Shown here one piece after another: positions 56,766-64,000 of a stretch of 64,000 nt of DNA (the stretch's first letter is position 1; each line of letters opens with the position of its first letter). Below the pieces are notes generated by a model. It searched no databases. It saw nothing but the letters and a program-made list of their open reading frames with translations, and was not told the origin of the DNA. A program made the position numbers and the translations under genes. Source of the stretch: Actinomycetota bacterium (GTDB lineage: Bacteria > Actinomycetota > Acidimicrobiia > IMCC26256 > PALSA-555); contig PLJD01000069.1 of assembly GCA_003140175.1 (NCBI GenBank), positions 16,093 to 80,092 on the forward strand. The letters are read 5' to 3'.

Positions 56766-59672
56766 TTGCAGAAGTTCTTCAACCTCTTGATCTCCGGCAC
56801 GGTCACCGGCGGCATCTACGCGATCATGGCCTCAGGGCTCGTGCTGACGTACGAGACCTCGGGCATCTTCAACTTCGCGCACGGCGCGGTTGCGTTCGTC
56901 GCCGCGTACTTCTATTACCAGCTCCACACGGGGCTGGGCATTCCGATTGTGCCCGCCGCGATCCTCACCGTCTTCGTTTTCGCGCCGTTGATGGGTTTCG
57001 TGCTCGACCGGATCCTGCTCCGCCGCCTCGGGACAGCTCCGGTCTACGCGCGGATCGTCGGCACCATCGGCCTGCTCGTCGCGCTCCCCCAGCTCGCGTT
57101 GTGGCTGGTGGAGGTCGTCGGCGACCAGGTGCTGGGCTTCAACCTGCCGAAGCTGGCGAACACGGTGAATGTGGGCGGGTCGGCGCCGGGCATCGGCCCG
57201 ACCCCGGCGAAGGTCTTCGGCTTCGGATGGCTGGGTCTGTCCAGCGTTCACCTCACCAGCGACCAGCTCGCGGTGTTCGTCGCCGCCGCGGTGGCCGCGT
57301 TCGTGCTGTGGTTCCTCGTCCGGCGCACCCGGACCGGCCTGGAGATGCGGGCCGTCGTCGACCGCAAGAGCCTGGCGTCGCTGCGGGGCGTGAACGAGCG
57401 CCGGACCTCCGCCACGGCCTGGATCCTCACCATGACACTGGCCGGGCTCGGCGGGATCCTCATCGCGCCGCTGTTCCAGCTCAACCCCGACTTCATCACG
57501 CTCATCGTGTTCGGCTCGCTGTCGGCGGTGGTCCTCAGCGGCTTGCGGTCCATCCCGATCGCGTTCCTCGGCGGCTTGGCGCTCGGTGTCGTCCAGGATC
57601 TCGTGGCCGGATACGGCAACAGCTTCTTACCAAGCTTCTTGAACAACCTGAGCGGCTTCCGCACCGCGATTCCGTTCATCTTGACGCTCGCGCTCGTGTT
57701 CCTCGTGCGCGAGGTACCTTCCGAGGAGACGCCCCGCCCCGACCACCGCGCTGGGCTGCCCGCGTGGCGACGACGTCTCCCGTGGGCGGTGGGCACGATC
57801 GTCCTGGTGGCCTTCGCGCTCCAGTGGATCAACGTTCCCTGGCTGCGGGCGGACACGTACGAGCAGGGAATCCTCGCCAAAGGCATCGTCTTTGGGATCA
57901 TTTTCTTGTCGTTCGTCGTGGTGACCGGCTTGGGCGGCATGGTCAGCCTGGCGCAGGCGTCGTTCGTGATCGGGGGAAGTTTCGCCGCCGGATGGGCGCT
58001 CGACCGCAACTGGGGCAACCTGCCGCTCCTCGCGCCGCACGGCCACCTGAACTTCGCGATCGCCGCCGTGATCGGCGCGTTCGCCGGTGCCGGAATGGGC
58101 CTGATGGTCGCGCTGGTGGTCGGCTGGCGTCGGCTCGGCGCGGTCGCGCTGGCCATCGGCACGTTCGCGCTCGCGTTCTTCCTCGCGCTGGTGCCGTTCG
58201 ATACCCAGACCATCGCCCACGGCGGCGTTGGCTACCCGATTTCGTCGCCCTCGGTGAGCATCCCCGGCCTGAACTGGCTCAACCGCCAGCTCGTGCCGGG
58301 GGCTGGGAGTCACTTCGACTTCTCGATGCCGGGGGAGCAGGTCGTGTTGCTGCTCGCGGTGTTCGGGCTCCTGACCCTCCTGGTGCACAGTCTGATGCGA
58401 TCACCGTCGGGGCGGGCCATGCTCGCCGCCCGCAGCAGCGAGGTTGGAGCCAAGACGTCGGGTCTGTCGCCGGCACGCACGAGGCTGATGGTCTTCGCGG
58501 TGTCGGCCGGGATCGCGGGGTTCGGGGGCGTGATGCTGGCGATGGTGACCAACTCGGCCACGAGCAGCAACGCCATGCCGGCCGACGGGCTGATCTGGTT
58601 GGCCGTCGCGGTGGTCTTCGGGGTGCGGCGTCCCGGCGGGGCGCTGCTGGCCGGGCTCGCGTACGTCGGCACCGCGGTGGTCTTGCTCTGGATCGGTCAG
58701 GACTTCTTGAGCGGTTCGGCTAGCAGTCTCGCGACCTCGTCGTATTTCGCCCCGATCCTGTTCGGGCTCGGCGCGATCAACCTGGCGCAGAACCCCGACG
58801 GGATCCTGGCACTGGTCGGCTCGCAGCGGCGCCAGCGATCGCTGGCGCGCCGCCGCAAGGCCGAGATCGAAGCCAGCGAGGCCGAATTGCACGCCGGCGA
58901 GCCGCCGCCCGCGGGCGTTGCCGCTCCGGTCGTGGCCACGCCGGCCGCGCCGCCGAGCGACCGAGCGAGCGTTGACTCCACGGCCGCGTTGGCCATCCGG
59001 GGCGTCGTGGGCGGGTATGGCGAGGTCGACGTGCTCCACGGCGTGGACGTCACGGTGCCGGCGGGATCGATCGTGGCGCTGCTCGGTGCCAACGGGGCCG
59101 GGAAGTCGACCCTGTGCAGCGTGGCGTCCGGGCTGATCACGCCGCGCGAGGGCCGTGTTCTGCTGGCCGGCGAGGATGTCACCGGGGTCCCGCCGCACGA
59201 GCGGGTTCAGCGAGGGATGCTGGTCGTCCCCGAGGCGCGCGGCATCTTTCCGGGCCTCACGGTGGAAGAGAACCTGCGCTTGGCGCTCCGCGAATCGGCG
59301 CAGCGCGAGGGGGCGTACACCCGGTTCCCGATTCTCGCCGAGCGCCGCGGCCAGCGGGCCGGATCACTGTCGGGCGGCGAGCAGCAGATGCTGAGCCTCG
59401 CTCCGGCGCTCGCGCAGCCGCCGCGGGTGTTCATCGCTGACGAGCCCACGCTCGGCCTCGCGCCACTGGCCGCCGACGAGGTCCTCCAGGCGTTGCGGGA
59501 CCTGCGGGATCTGGGCGCGGCGATCATGCTCGTCGAGGAGAAGGCCCACGCAGTGATGGCGCTCGCGGACACGGTGGCGTTCATGGAGCTCGGGCGCGTC
59601 ACGTGGACCGGCGCTCGAGACGAGGTCGACGAGGAGCGCCTCGCCGCCATCTACCTCGGCAACAGCTCCTGA
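56766..59672 (+). CDS. three-domain fused Liv-type transporter (LivH-LivM-LivF)
   Basis: A 968-residue chain. Residues 1-310 are the LivH permease (SGTVTGGIYAIMASGLVLTYETSG, then FNFAHGAVAF), about 335-690 the LivM permease (FVVVTGLGGMVSLAQASFVIGG). A Pro/Ala linker spans about 695-735. Residues from about 738 form the LivF ATPase with Walker A GANGAGKST near 774, LSGGEQQ and Walker B VFIADEPTLGL. The start is a TTG at 56766. With livG and the binding protein it makes a complete importer. Compare the other transporter in the window, where all four domains are in one chain and the ATPase order differs. Confidence 0.94.
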   Translation: MQKFFNLLISGTVTGGIYAIMASGLVLTYETSGIFNFAHGAVAFVAAYFYYQLHTGLGIPIVPAAILTVFVFAPLMGFVLDRILLRRLGTAPVYARIVGTIGLLVALPQLALWLVEVVGDQVLGFNLPKLANTVNVGGSAPGIGPTPAKVFGFGWLGLSSVHLTSDQLAVFVAAAVAAFVLWFLVRRTRTGLEMRAVVDRKSLASLRGVNERRTSATAWILTMTLAGLGGILIAPLFQLNPDFITLIVFGSLSAVVLSGLRSIPIAFLGGLALGVVQDLVAGYGNSFLPSFLNNLSGFRTAIPFILTLALVFLVREVPSEETPRPDHRAGLPAWRRRLPWAVGTIVLVAFALQWINVPWLRADTYEQGILAKGIVFGIIFLSFVVVTGLGGMVSLAQASFVIGGSFAAGWALDRNWGNLPLLAPHGHLNFAIAAVIGAFAGAGMGLMVALVVGWRRLGAVALAIGTFALAFFLALVPFDTQTIAHGGVGYPISSPSVSIPGLNWLNRQLVPGAGSHFDFSMPGEQVVLLLAVFGLLTLLVHSLMRSPSGRAMLAARSSEVGAKTSGLSPARTRLMVFAVSAGIAGFGGVMLAMVTNSATSSNAMPADGLIWLAVAVVFGVRRPGGALLAGLAYVGTAVVLLWIGQDFLSGSASSLATSSYFAPILFGLGAINLAQNPDGILALVGSQRRQRSLARRRKAEIEASEAELHAGEPPPAGVAAPVVATPAAPPSDRASVDSTAALAIRGVVGGYGEVDVLHGVDVTVPAGSIVALLGANGAGKSTLCSVASGLITPREGRVLLAGEDVTGVPPHERVQRGMLVVPEARGIFPGLTVEENLRLALRESAQREGAYTRFPILAERRGQRAGSLSGGEQQMLSLAPALAQPPRVFIADEPTLGLAPLAADEVLQALRDLRDLGAAIMLVEEKAHAVMALADTVAFMELGRVTWTGARDEVDEERLAAIYLGNSS

Positions 59673-60344
59673 GCGCTCCCCGTCGCACAACGGGTCGGGT
59701 GCCCGTGATCGCGACCGCGGTCGTCGCCCGAGCCGTCCCCGGCGTGACGTCCTCGTCGCCGGGCTCAGCTACTCCGGCGCGTACGGTGACTTGCGTCGTC
59801 GGGCCGACGTCGTACCCGGACGCCCAGCAGCACCCGACGCCGTGCGGGTCGCTGGTCCAGAGCACCGGCACCGCTTGACCAGGTCGTGGTGCCGTACTCG
59901 TGCTTCGCGAACGTCGACGTGCGGACTCTGCGAAGGATCGGGAGCTGAGCGCGAACGCGCCGCTCCTTGCCCGCGACGTTCCCGCCGGGTTGTTCATCCG
60001 GACGTCGACCGGTCTGAGCTCCGCCTCGACCGGGTCGACGGCGCCGGCCACCTGGGCTGGGTCCCGCACGGGGCAGATGAACCCGAAGCCCCGTCCCCCG
60101 ACGGCCTCAACCGCCGCCCGCCAGACCGTTCGGTGCTCCTCGCCGCGGCTCACGATCCCGACCGCCCCGAGCCGCGCGAACTCGTAGGTGGTGGCTTGGC
60201 CCAGGCCGGTTCCGCCCCCGGGTGACGACCACGGAGCGAACCGCGTCCGTGCCCCCCGGAGCGGGGTCGAGCCCTCGGGCGGGGTGGCACGGGGAGGGGC
60301 ATGCTCTCTCCGGGGGCGGCGCGCCGGACACACTGAACGGCGTC
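59673..60344. other. gap with decayed SDR sequence
   Basis: No intact gene is seen. The minus strand carries an SDR-like remnant (59977-60245, listed separately) followed by sequence of unknown origin with an open frame (PHGVGCCWASGYDVGPTTQ). The plus-strand ORFs across it look like shadows. Confidence 0.5.
59977..60245 (-). pseudogene. SDR N-terminal remnant with frameshifts
   Basis: Part of the 244-residue minus-strand track ORF reads GGGTGLGQATTYEFARLG, then RGEEH and an AVEAVGG helix, and VDVRMNNPAGT. These are the cofactor loop, first helix and NNAG motif of a short-chain reductase of the 2,4-dienoyl-CoA reductase type. The preceding strand (VRSVVVT) is in another frame, and the YxxxK half is missing. 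The cofactor and NNAG motifs are altered (PGGGTG, NNPAG). It is a decayed gene fragment. Confidence 0.6.
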
Positions 60345-61166
60345 GTGCGCGCTCTCCTGGCCTTCCTCCTCGCCGTGGTATTCGTCGTGCTCGTGCCCCT
60401 CGGGGACCTCGGGGCGTGGGCTCAGCGCGAGCTCGTCGGGACGGACTCGTTCGCGCGCCTCGGGGAGCAGGTGCTCGACCAGGGCGCGGTCCGCGACGCG
60501 CTCGCTGACCGGATCGTCGGCGACATCGAAGCGAGCGTGCCGGCGCTGATCGGCAACGACACCACGTTGCGCTCCGTCGTCGCGCACGAGCTCGGCCTCC
60601 CCCAGGTGAAGCCCGCGTTCGACGAGCTGCTCGCCAGCACCCACGACCAGCTCCGTCAGGGCCAAGACCCGCTACAGCTCGATCTCGCCCCGGTGCTCCC
60701 CGTCCTGCGAGAGCAGCTCCCGGCGAGCCTGGCGGCGCGCTTGCCCTCCCAGGTCTCTCTCGCCCCGGTGACCGTGCTGCGTCGGAGCGACGCGCCGGCG
60801 GTCTGGGAAGGGGTCCAGCTGGTTCAGGACTCGGCGCTCGCGCTCCCGATCGCGGCGATGGTGGCGTTGGCGTTCGCTATCGCCGCCGCCCACCGCCGTG
60901 GGCTGCTCTGCATCGTGCTCGGCGTCGTCACCGCCGGGGTCGGGGTCGGCCTGGTCGCACTGGTGAAGCCGGGCCGCTCCCTCCTCGAGCACCAGACCGG
61001 CACACCGTCCGACCGAGCTGCCTTCCTCGCGGGATACAACGTCGTGACGCAGTCCTTCGTGCGCCAGACGGTCGGCGTCGTGATCGCCGGCGCGCTCCTC
61101 GTCGTGGTGGGCGGCGTCCTGGCGTGGCGGGCGGGTCGCAACGTCCGACCGCTGTCCTGGGCGTGA
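60345..61166 (+). CDS. multi-pass membrane protein of unknown function
   Basis: A protein of 273 residues. The first helix is ALLAFLLAVVFVVLVPLGDLGAW, followed by a large extracytoplasmic domain (about residues 30-165) rich in charged helices. Three further helices follow (ALALPIAAMVALAFAIAAA, LLCIVLGVVTAGVGVGLVALV, VVIAGALLVVVGGVLAWRAG). The layout, one helix, external domain, then helices, is common in actinobacterial envelope proteins of unknown role. GTG 60345 is chosen; the track start at 60222 would add 41 residues overlapping the SDR remnant. No family is recognised. Confidence 0.72.
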   Translation: MRALLAFLLAVVFVVLVPLGDLGAWAQRELVGTDSFARLGEQVLDQGAVRDALADRIVGDIEASVPALIGNDTTLRSVVAHELGLPQVKPAFDELLASTHDQLRQGQDPLQLDLAPVLPVLREQLPASLAARLPSQVSLAPVTVLRRSDAPAVWEGVQLVQDSALALPIAAMVALAFAIAAAHRRGLLCIVLGVVTAGVGVGLVALVKPGRSLLEHQTGTPSDRAAFLAGYNVVTQSFVRQTVGVVIAGALLVVVGGVLAWRAGRNVRPLSWA

Positions 61167-61203
61167 CGCCGGGGCCCCGCCTGACCGGGCGACCCGTCAG
61201 GCC

Positions 61204-61209
61204 TATGCT
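61204..61209 (+). promoter_or_regulatory. leaderless-type -10 box (TATGCT) of the amidohydrolase
   Basis: TATGCT is followed after 6 nt by ATG 61216. Confidence 0.52.
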
Positions 61210-61215
61210 CGCCGG

Positions 61216-62412
61216 ATGGCGGACTTTCCCAAGATCATCTCGGTCGACGACCACGTCGTCGAACCTCCCGGTGTCTGGCAGGACCGCCTGCCGGCCAAGT
61301 ACCGCGAGGTCGGACCGCGCACGATGCGAGCCCCGCTCGGCGAGATGACGTTCGTCGGCGGCAAGTTCACGTACTCGCCAGGGACCGACGGTCCGATGTG
61401 CGACTGGTGGCTCTACGAGGACCTCGTGTACCCGCTCACCCGCCTGTCAGCGGCCGTCGGGTTCGACCGCGACGAGGTGAAGGTCACCGCGATCACGTTC
61501 GACGAGATGCGCCCCGGATGCTTCGACCCGGTGGCCCGACTCGAGGACATGGACGCCAACTGGACCGAGGCGAGCCTGTCGTTCCCGACGTTCCCGCGGT
61601 TTTGCGGCCAGACGTTCCTCGAGGCCAGCGACCGAGCGCTCGCCCTCCTCTGCGTCGAGGCCTACAACGACTGGATGTTCGACGAATGGTGCGGCGGCTC
61701 GAACGGCCGGCTGATCCCGCTTCCGCTGATCCCGCTGTGGGACGCCCAGCTCGCCGCCGTCGAGGTACACCGCAATGCAGCTCGGGGTTGTCACGCGGTG
61801 TGTTTCACCGAGATCCCCCCCCACCTCGGTCTCCCATCCGTCCACGACGCGGACGGCTTCTGGGACCCGTTCTTCGCCGCGTGCGCGGAGACCGACACGG
61901 TGGTGTGCATGCACATCGGGTCGTCGTCGAAGATGCCCTCTACCTCACCCGACGCGCCCGCGGGGGTCGGCTCGACCCTCACCTACATGAACGCGGCCAT
62001 GTCGATGGTCGACTACCTCATGTCGGGTGTCTTCGAGAAGCACCCGGCGTTGCACGTCGCCTACTCCGAGGGCCAGATCGGCTGGATTCCGTACATCCTC
62101 GAGCGGGCCGACGCGGTCTGGGAGCAGAACCGGGCGTGGGCAGGCCTCGGCGACAAGGTGCGCAAGCCACCGAGCCAGTACTACCGCGAACACGTGTATG
62201 GCTGCTTCTTTGACGACGCCCACGGGCTGAACTCCCTCGAGGAGGTCGGCGTCGACAACATCACGTTCGAGACCGACTACCCACATTCCGACTCGACGTG
62301 GCCGCACACGCGCGAGATCGCCGAGAGGCTCACCAAGAACCTCGACGACGAGACGATCTACAAGATCATGCGGGGCAACGCGATCCGCATGCTGTCGCTC
62401 GACCCGGACTGA
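61216..62412 (+). CDS. amidohydrolase family 2 (ACMSD-like) protein
   Basis: A 398-residue TIM-barrel metallohydrolase. The N-terminal metal motif of this group appears as ISVDDHVVEPP (DxH), a His in VCMHIGSSSK, and the C-terminal FETDYPHSDSTWP with the catalytic Asp. EGQIGWIPYILERADAVWEQ is a usual conserved block. Such proteins are metal-dependent decarboxylases or hydrolases of aromatic or lactone substrates; in actinobacteria many sit in steroid or aromatic catabolism. No signal peptide is seen. TATGCT lies 6 nt before the ATG. Confidence 0.9.
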   Translation: MADFPKIISVDDHVVEPPGVWQDRLPAKYREVGPRTMRAPLGEMTFVGGKFTYSPGTDGPMCDWWLYEDLVYPLTRLSAAVGFDRDEVKVTAITFDEMRPGCFDPVARLEDMDANWTEASLSFPTFPRFCGQTFLEASDRALALLCVEAYNDWMFDEWCGGSNGRLIPLPLIPLWDAQLAAVEVHRNAARGCHAVCFTEIPPHLGLPSVHDADGFWDPFFAACAETDTVVCMHIGSSSKMPSTSPDAPAGVGSTLTYMNAAMSMVDYLMSGVFEKHPALHVAYSEGQIGWIPYILERADAVWEQNRAWAGLGDKVRKPPSQYYREHVYGCFFDDAHGLNSLEEVGVDNITFETDYPHSDSTWPHTREIAERLTKNLDDETIYKIMRGNAIRMLSLDPD

Positions 62413-62473
62413 GCCCGCCCAGTCCACCAGCGCCACCCCGACGGTGGCGAGGACCGCCGGCCCCGCGGACCGG

Positions 62474-62653
62474 TTACTCCACGCTGTCGCCCGCCGCGCC
62501 GTCGGTGTACCCGCAATCGGTGAGACCGAGGTCGGCGGGCATCCCCCGCAGCGTGTGGACGTGCGGGGAGGGCCCGTCGGCGACGACCCGGGGCGTACCG
62601 GCTTGGCGAGCCACGACGACCCGGCGGACGGGCCGAACGCCGCCCGGGCTCAC
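62474..62653 (-). pseudogene. possible cupin-family N-terminal fragment
   Basis: A 59-residue minus-strand frame, absent from the track for its length. The segment VRRVVVARQAGTPRVVADG followed by PSPHVHTLRGMPADLG resembles the start of actinobacterial cupin proteins (RRVVTG-x-VVxDGPxP). It stops before any metal motif. A TAGCCT/ATG pair upstream is one frame off, with a G/C-run region between them, so a frameshifted leaderless gene is possible. Evidence is weak. Confidence 0.3.
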
Positions 62654-62768
62654 GGCGGGGCCTCCGGGGGCCCCCGGGGGCCGTGCCGGGTGGGTCCGGG
62701 GTCATCGGCCGGGAGGCTATACGCCCCACCGACTGAGGCCCCTGTTGCTGATGTGGTTCCTGATTCCC

Positions 62769-62774
62769 TAACCT
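62769..62774 (+). promoter_or_regulatory. leaderless-type -10 box (TAACCT) of the glucosaminidase-like gene
   Basis: TAACCT is followed after 8 nt by GTG 62783, which begins the signal peptide and lies in the middle of the longer track ORF. Confidence 0.55.
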
Positions 62775-62782
62775 GGCGAGTT

Positions 62783-63964
62783 GTGCTTCCTCGTTGGACC
62801 CTCCGTTGGCTCGTCGCGGTCCTGGCCGGGTCCCTCGGCCTGGCGGCGCTCGCCAGCGCGGGGGGCGCCCAGACGACCGGCAACGCCGTCGCGGCCGCCC
62901 AGACCCAACTCGACCAGGCCCAGCAACAAGCCCAGCAGGCCGCCCAGGCGGTCGCGAACACCAACGCGCAGCAGGCGAACGTCGCAGCGCAGATCACCGC
63001 CAACCAGGCCAAGATCGCCCAGGTCCAAGCTCAGATCCCGCTCCTGAAGGCCGAGGAGGCGAAGCTGCGCCTGACGCTGCAGCAGCGCGCCGCCGCGCTG
63101 TACGTGTCGAACGGTCCCCTCGGCGGCTACGACTCGTTCCTTCCCGACCCGTCGCTTGCCCAGGCGAGCCGTCAAGTCCTTGCCAACGACGCGGCGCGCC
63201 GCGACCACAAGAACGCTCAGACGCTGGCCGCCATCGCGGTGCAGCTCGCGCAGAACGAACAGACCCTGCAGGCCCAGCAGGCTTCGTTGCAGCAAAGCCA
63301 AGCCCAGCTCAACCAGCTCGCCGCGCAGGAGCAGGTCCAACAGGCGCTCATGACCCAGCGGGTCGCGGCCGCCAACCAGGCGCTGACCCAGGCCAAAGAG
63401 CTGGGCGTGTTCGAGGTCGCCGGCTCTCAGCCGGTGCTCGGGCCGTCGGTGCTGACCGGCCCGCAGATGGCGGCGTGGATCCGCTCACAGAACTACTCGC
63501 CCAATATCGAGACGACGATCGATGACTTGGCGAACATCTACGTCGAAGAGGGCAACGCCGAGGGTGTGCGCGGCGACGTCGCCTTCGCGCAGGCGGTCGT
63601 CGAGACTGGCGGCTTCGAGTCAGCCCCCAACAACAACTACGCCGGGATGGGCTGGTGCGATAGCTGCTCGAGCGGCACGAACTTCCCGACGCCGCGCGAC
63701 GGGGTGCGGGCCCAGATCCAGCATCTGCTCAACTACGCCGACCCGAACTCGACCGCGGCGCAGCTCCACAACCCGCCGTCGCCGTACTGGTACGGGATGA
63801 ACCCGATCCAAGCGGCCAGCAACTTCGACACCTTCTTCGCCAAGGGCTGGGCGCCAACGTGGGAGCAGATGGGGCACGGCAACTGGGCGACCGACCCCAA
63901 CTATTCGGGCAAGGTCCTCCACATCTACAGCGAGATGGTCGCGTTCGCACAAGGCGGCGGGTAG
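62783..63964 (+). CDS. secreted coiled-coil protein with glucosaminidase-like domain
   Basis: A 393-residue exported protein. The signal segment is LRWLVAVLAGSLGLAALASAGGA. A Gln/Ala-rich coiled coil covers about residues 35-210, with a break (YVSNGPLGGYDSFLPDPSL). A C-terminal hydrolase domain follows (about 230-393) with DVAFAQAVVETGGF, NNNYAGMGWCDSCSSG, TPRDGVRAQIQHLLNYA and the distal KVLHIYSEM. The Glu in VVETGGF is the likely general acid of the FlgJ/LytG-type N-acetylglucosaminidase fold. It would cut peptidoglycan under control of the coiled coil, like the FtsEX-dependent enzymes, and mirrors the Rpf-like protein at 25.2 kb. GTG 62783 is set by TAACCT. Confidence 0.85.
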   Translation: MLPRWTLRWLVAVLAGSLGLAALASAGGAQTTGNAVAAAQTQLDQAQQQAQQAAQAVANTNAQQANVAAQITANQAKIAQVQAQIPLLKAEEAKLRLTLQQRAAALYVSNGPLGGYDSFLPDPSLAQASRQVLANDAARRDHKNAQTLAAIAVQLAQNEQTLQAQQASLQQSQAQLNQLAAQEQVQQALMTQRVAAANQALTQAKELGVFEVAGSQPVLGPSVLTGPQMAAWIRSQNYSPNIETTIDDLANIYVEEGNAEGVRGDVAFAQAVVETGGFESAPNNNYAGMGWCDSCSSGTNFPTPRDGVRAQIQHLLNYADPNSTAAQLHNPPSPYWYGMNPIQAASNFDTFFAKGWAPTWEQMGHGNWATDPNYSGKVLHIYSEMVAFAQGGG

Positions 63965-64000
63965 GGGCAGGGCTGGGGCTGTGGTCCCGGCCCACCGGGC

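Larger units (their letters stand above)
62413..62782. other. intergenic region with a possible cupin fragment
   Basis: No intact gene is seen. A minus-strand frame (62474-62653) is listed separately. A TAGCCT hexamer on the minus strand (62719-62714) lies 8 nt before an ATG at 62705 whose frame is disrupted in long G/C runs. The plus strand ends with the TAACCT promoter of the next gene. Confidence 0.45.

Overview
The window is high-GC DNA from an actinobacterium. An Acidimicrobiia-like organism (uncultured or poorly characterised) fits best: the gene set combines acyl-CoA catabolism, Liv-type ABC transporters with fused subunits, DUF6529 and TIGR04338-type proteins, a Ku/LigD pair and L,D-transpeptidase. 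About twenty starts also have a TANNNT -10 hexamer only 6-10 nt upstream, the layout of actinobacterial leaderless transcripts. The taxon is inferred from gene content, not from a marker gene. No rRNA, tRNA, CRISPR array, insertion sequence or prophage was seen.

Layout. (1) 1-12.1 kb: the 3' end of a sugar-type ABC solute-binding protein, then a six-gene minus-strand operon (citrate synthase, acyl-CoA dehydrogenase, enoyl-CoA hydratase, class III CoA-transferase, DUF35 protein, SCP2-type thiolase-like protein). It is joined mostly by 4-bp GTGA/ATGA overlaps. Next come two more acyl-CoA dehydrogenases, an acyl-CoA ligase and a cytochrome P450. Together these look like activation, beta-oxidation and possibly retro-aldol cleavage of a branched or cyclic acid, feeding the TCA cycle. 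(2) 12.1-25.2 kb: mixed metabolic and housekeeping genes (GNAT, metallo-hydrolases, SDRs, amine oxidase, L,D-transpeptidase, adenylate cyclase, DNA glycosylase). It holds two genes broken by single-base frameshifts in G runs (molybdopterin oxidoreductase and MOSC protein) and a 45-codon alcohol-dehydrogenase tail coupled to a metallo-hydrolase. (3) 25.2-40.1 kb: an Rpf-like cell-wall protein, aat, a diiron protein, SDRs, ArsC-like protein, acyl-CoA dehydrogenase, thioesterase, an unusual HTH/proline-rich/beta-sandwich protein, PhyH dioxygenase, gamma carbonic anhydrase and a cation transporter. (4) 40.2-44.6 kb: a divergent LigD-polymerase/Ku pair, a Cys-containing miniprotein, and an operon joining a DUF6529 membrane protein, a membrane cytochrome c and a Liv-type binding protein. 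(5) 44.6-51.6 kb: an acyltransferase, a Liv-type binding protein overlapping a 1218-residue transporter with two permease and two ATPase domains in one chain, and a haloalkane dehalogenase. (6) 51.7-64 kb: secreted proteins, a low-molecular-weight phosphatase, a second Liv system (separate LivG, binding protein, LivH-M-F fusion), a membrane protein, an amidohydrolase and a coiled-coil glucosaminidase-like protein. SDR and possible cupin fragments lie in the gaps.

The standout items are two differently fused Liv transporters, the HTH/DPF-repeat/beta-sandwich protein, repeated leaderless promoters (some divergent pairs share the same TA step), a thiolase-like protein with the GHP histidine replaced next to DUF35, and several gene remnants that keep expression signals.
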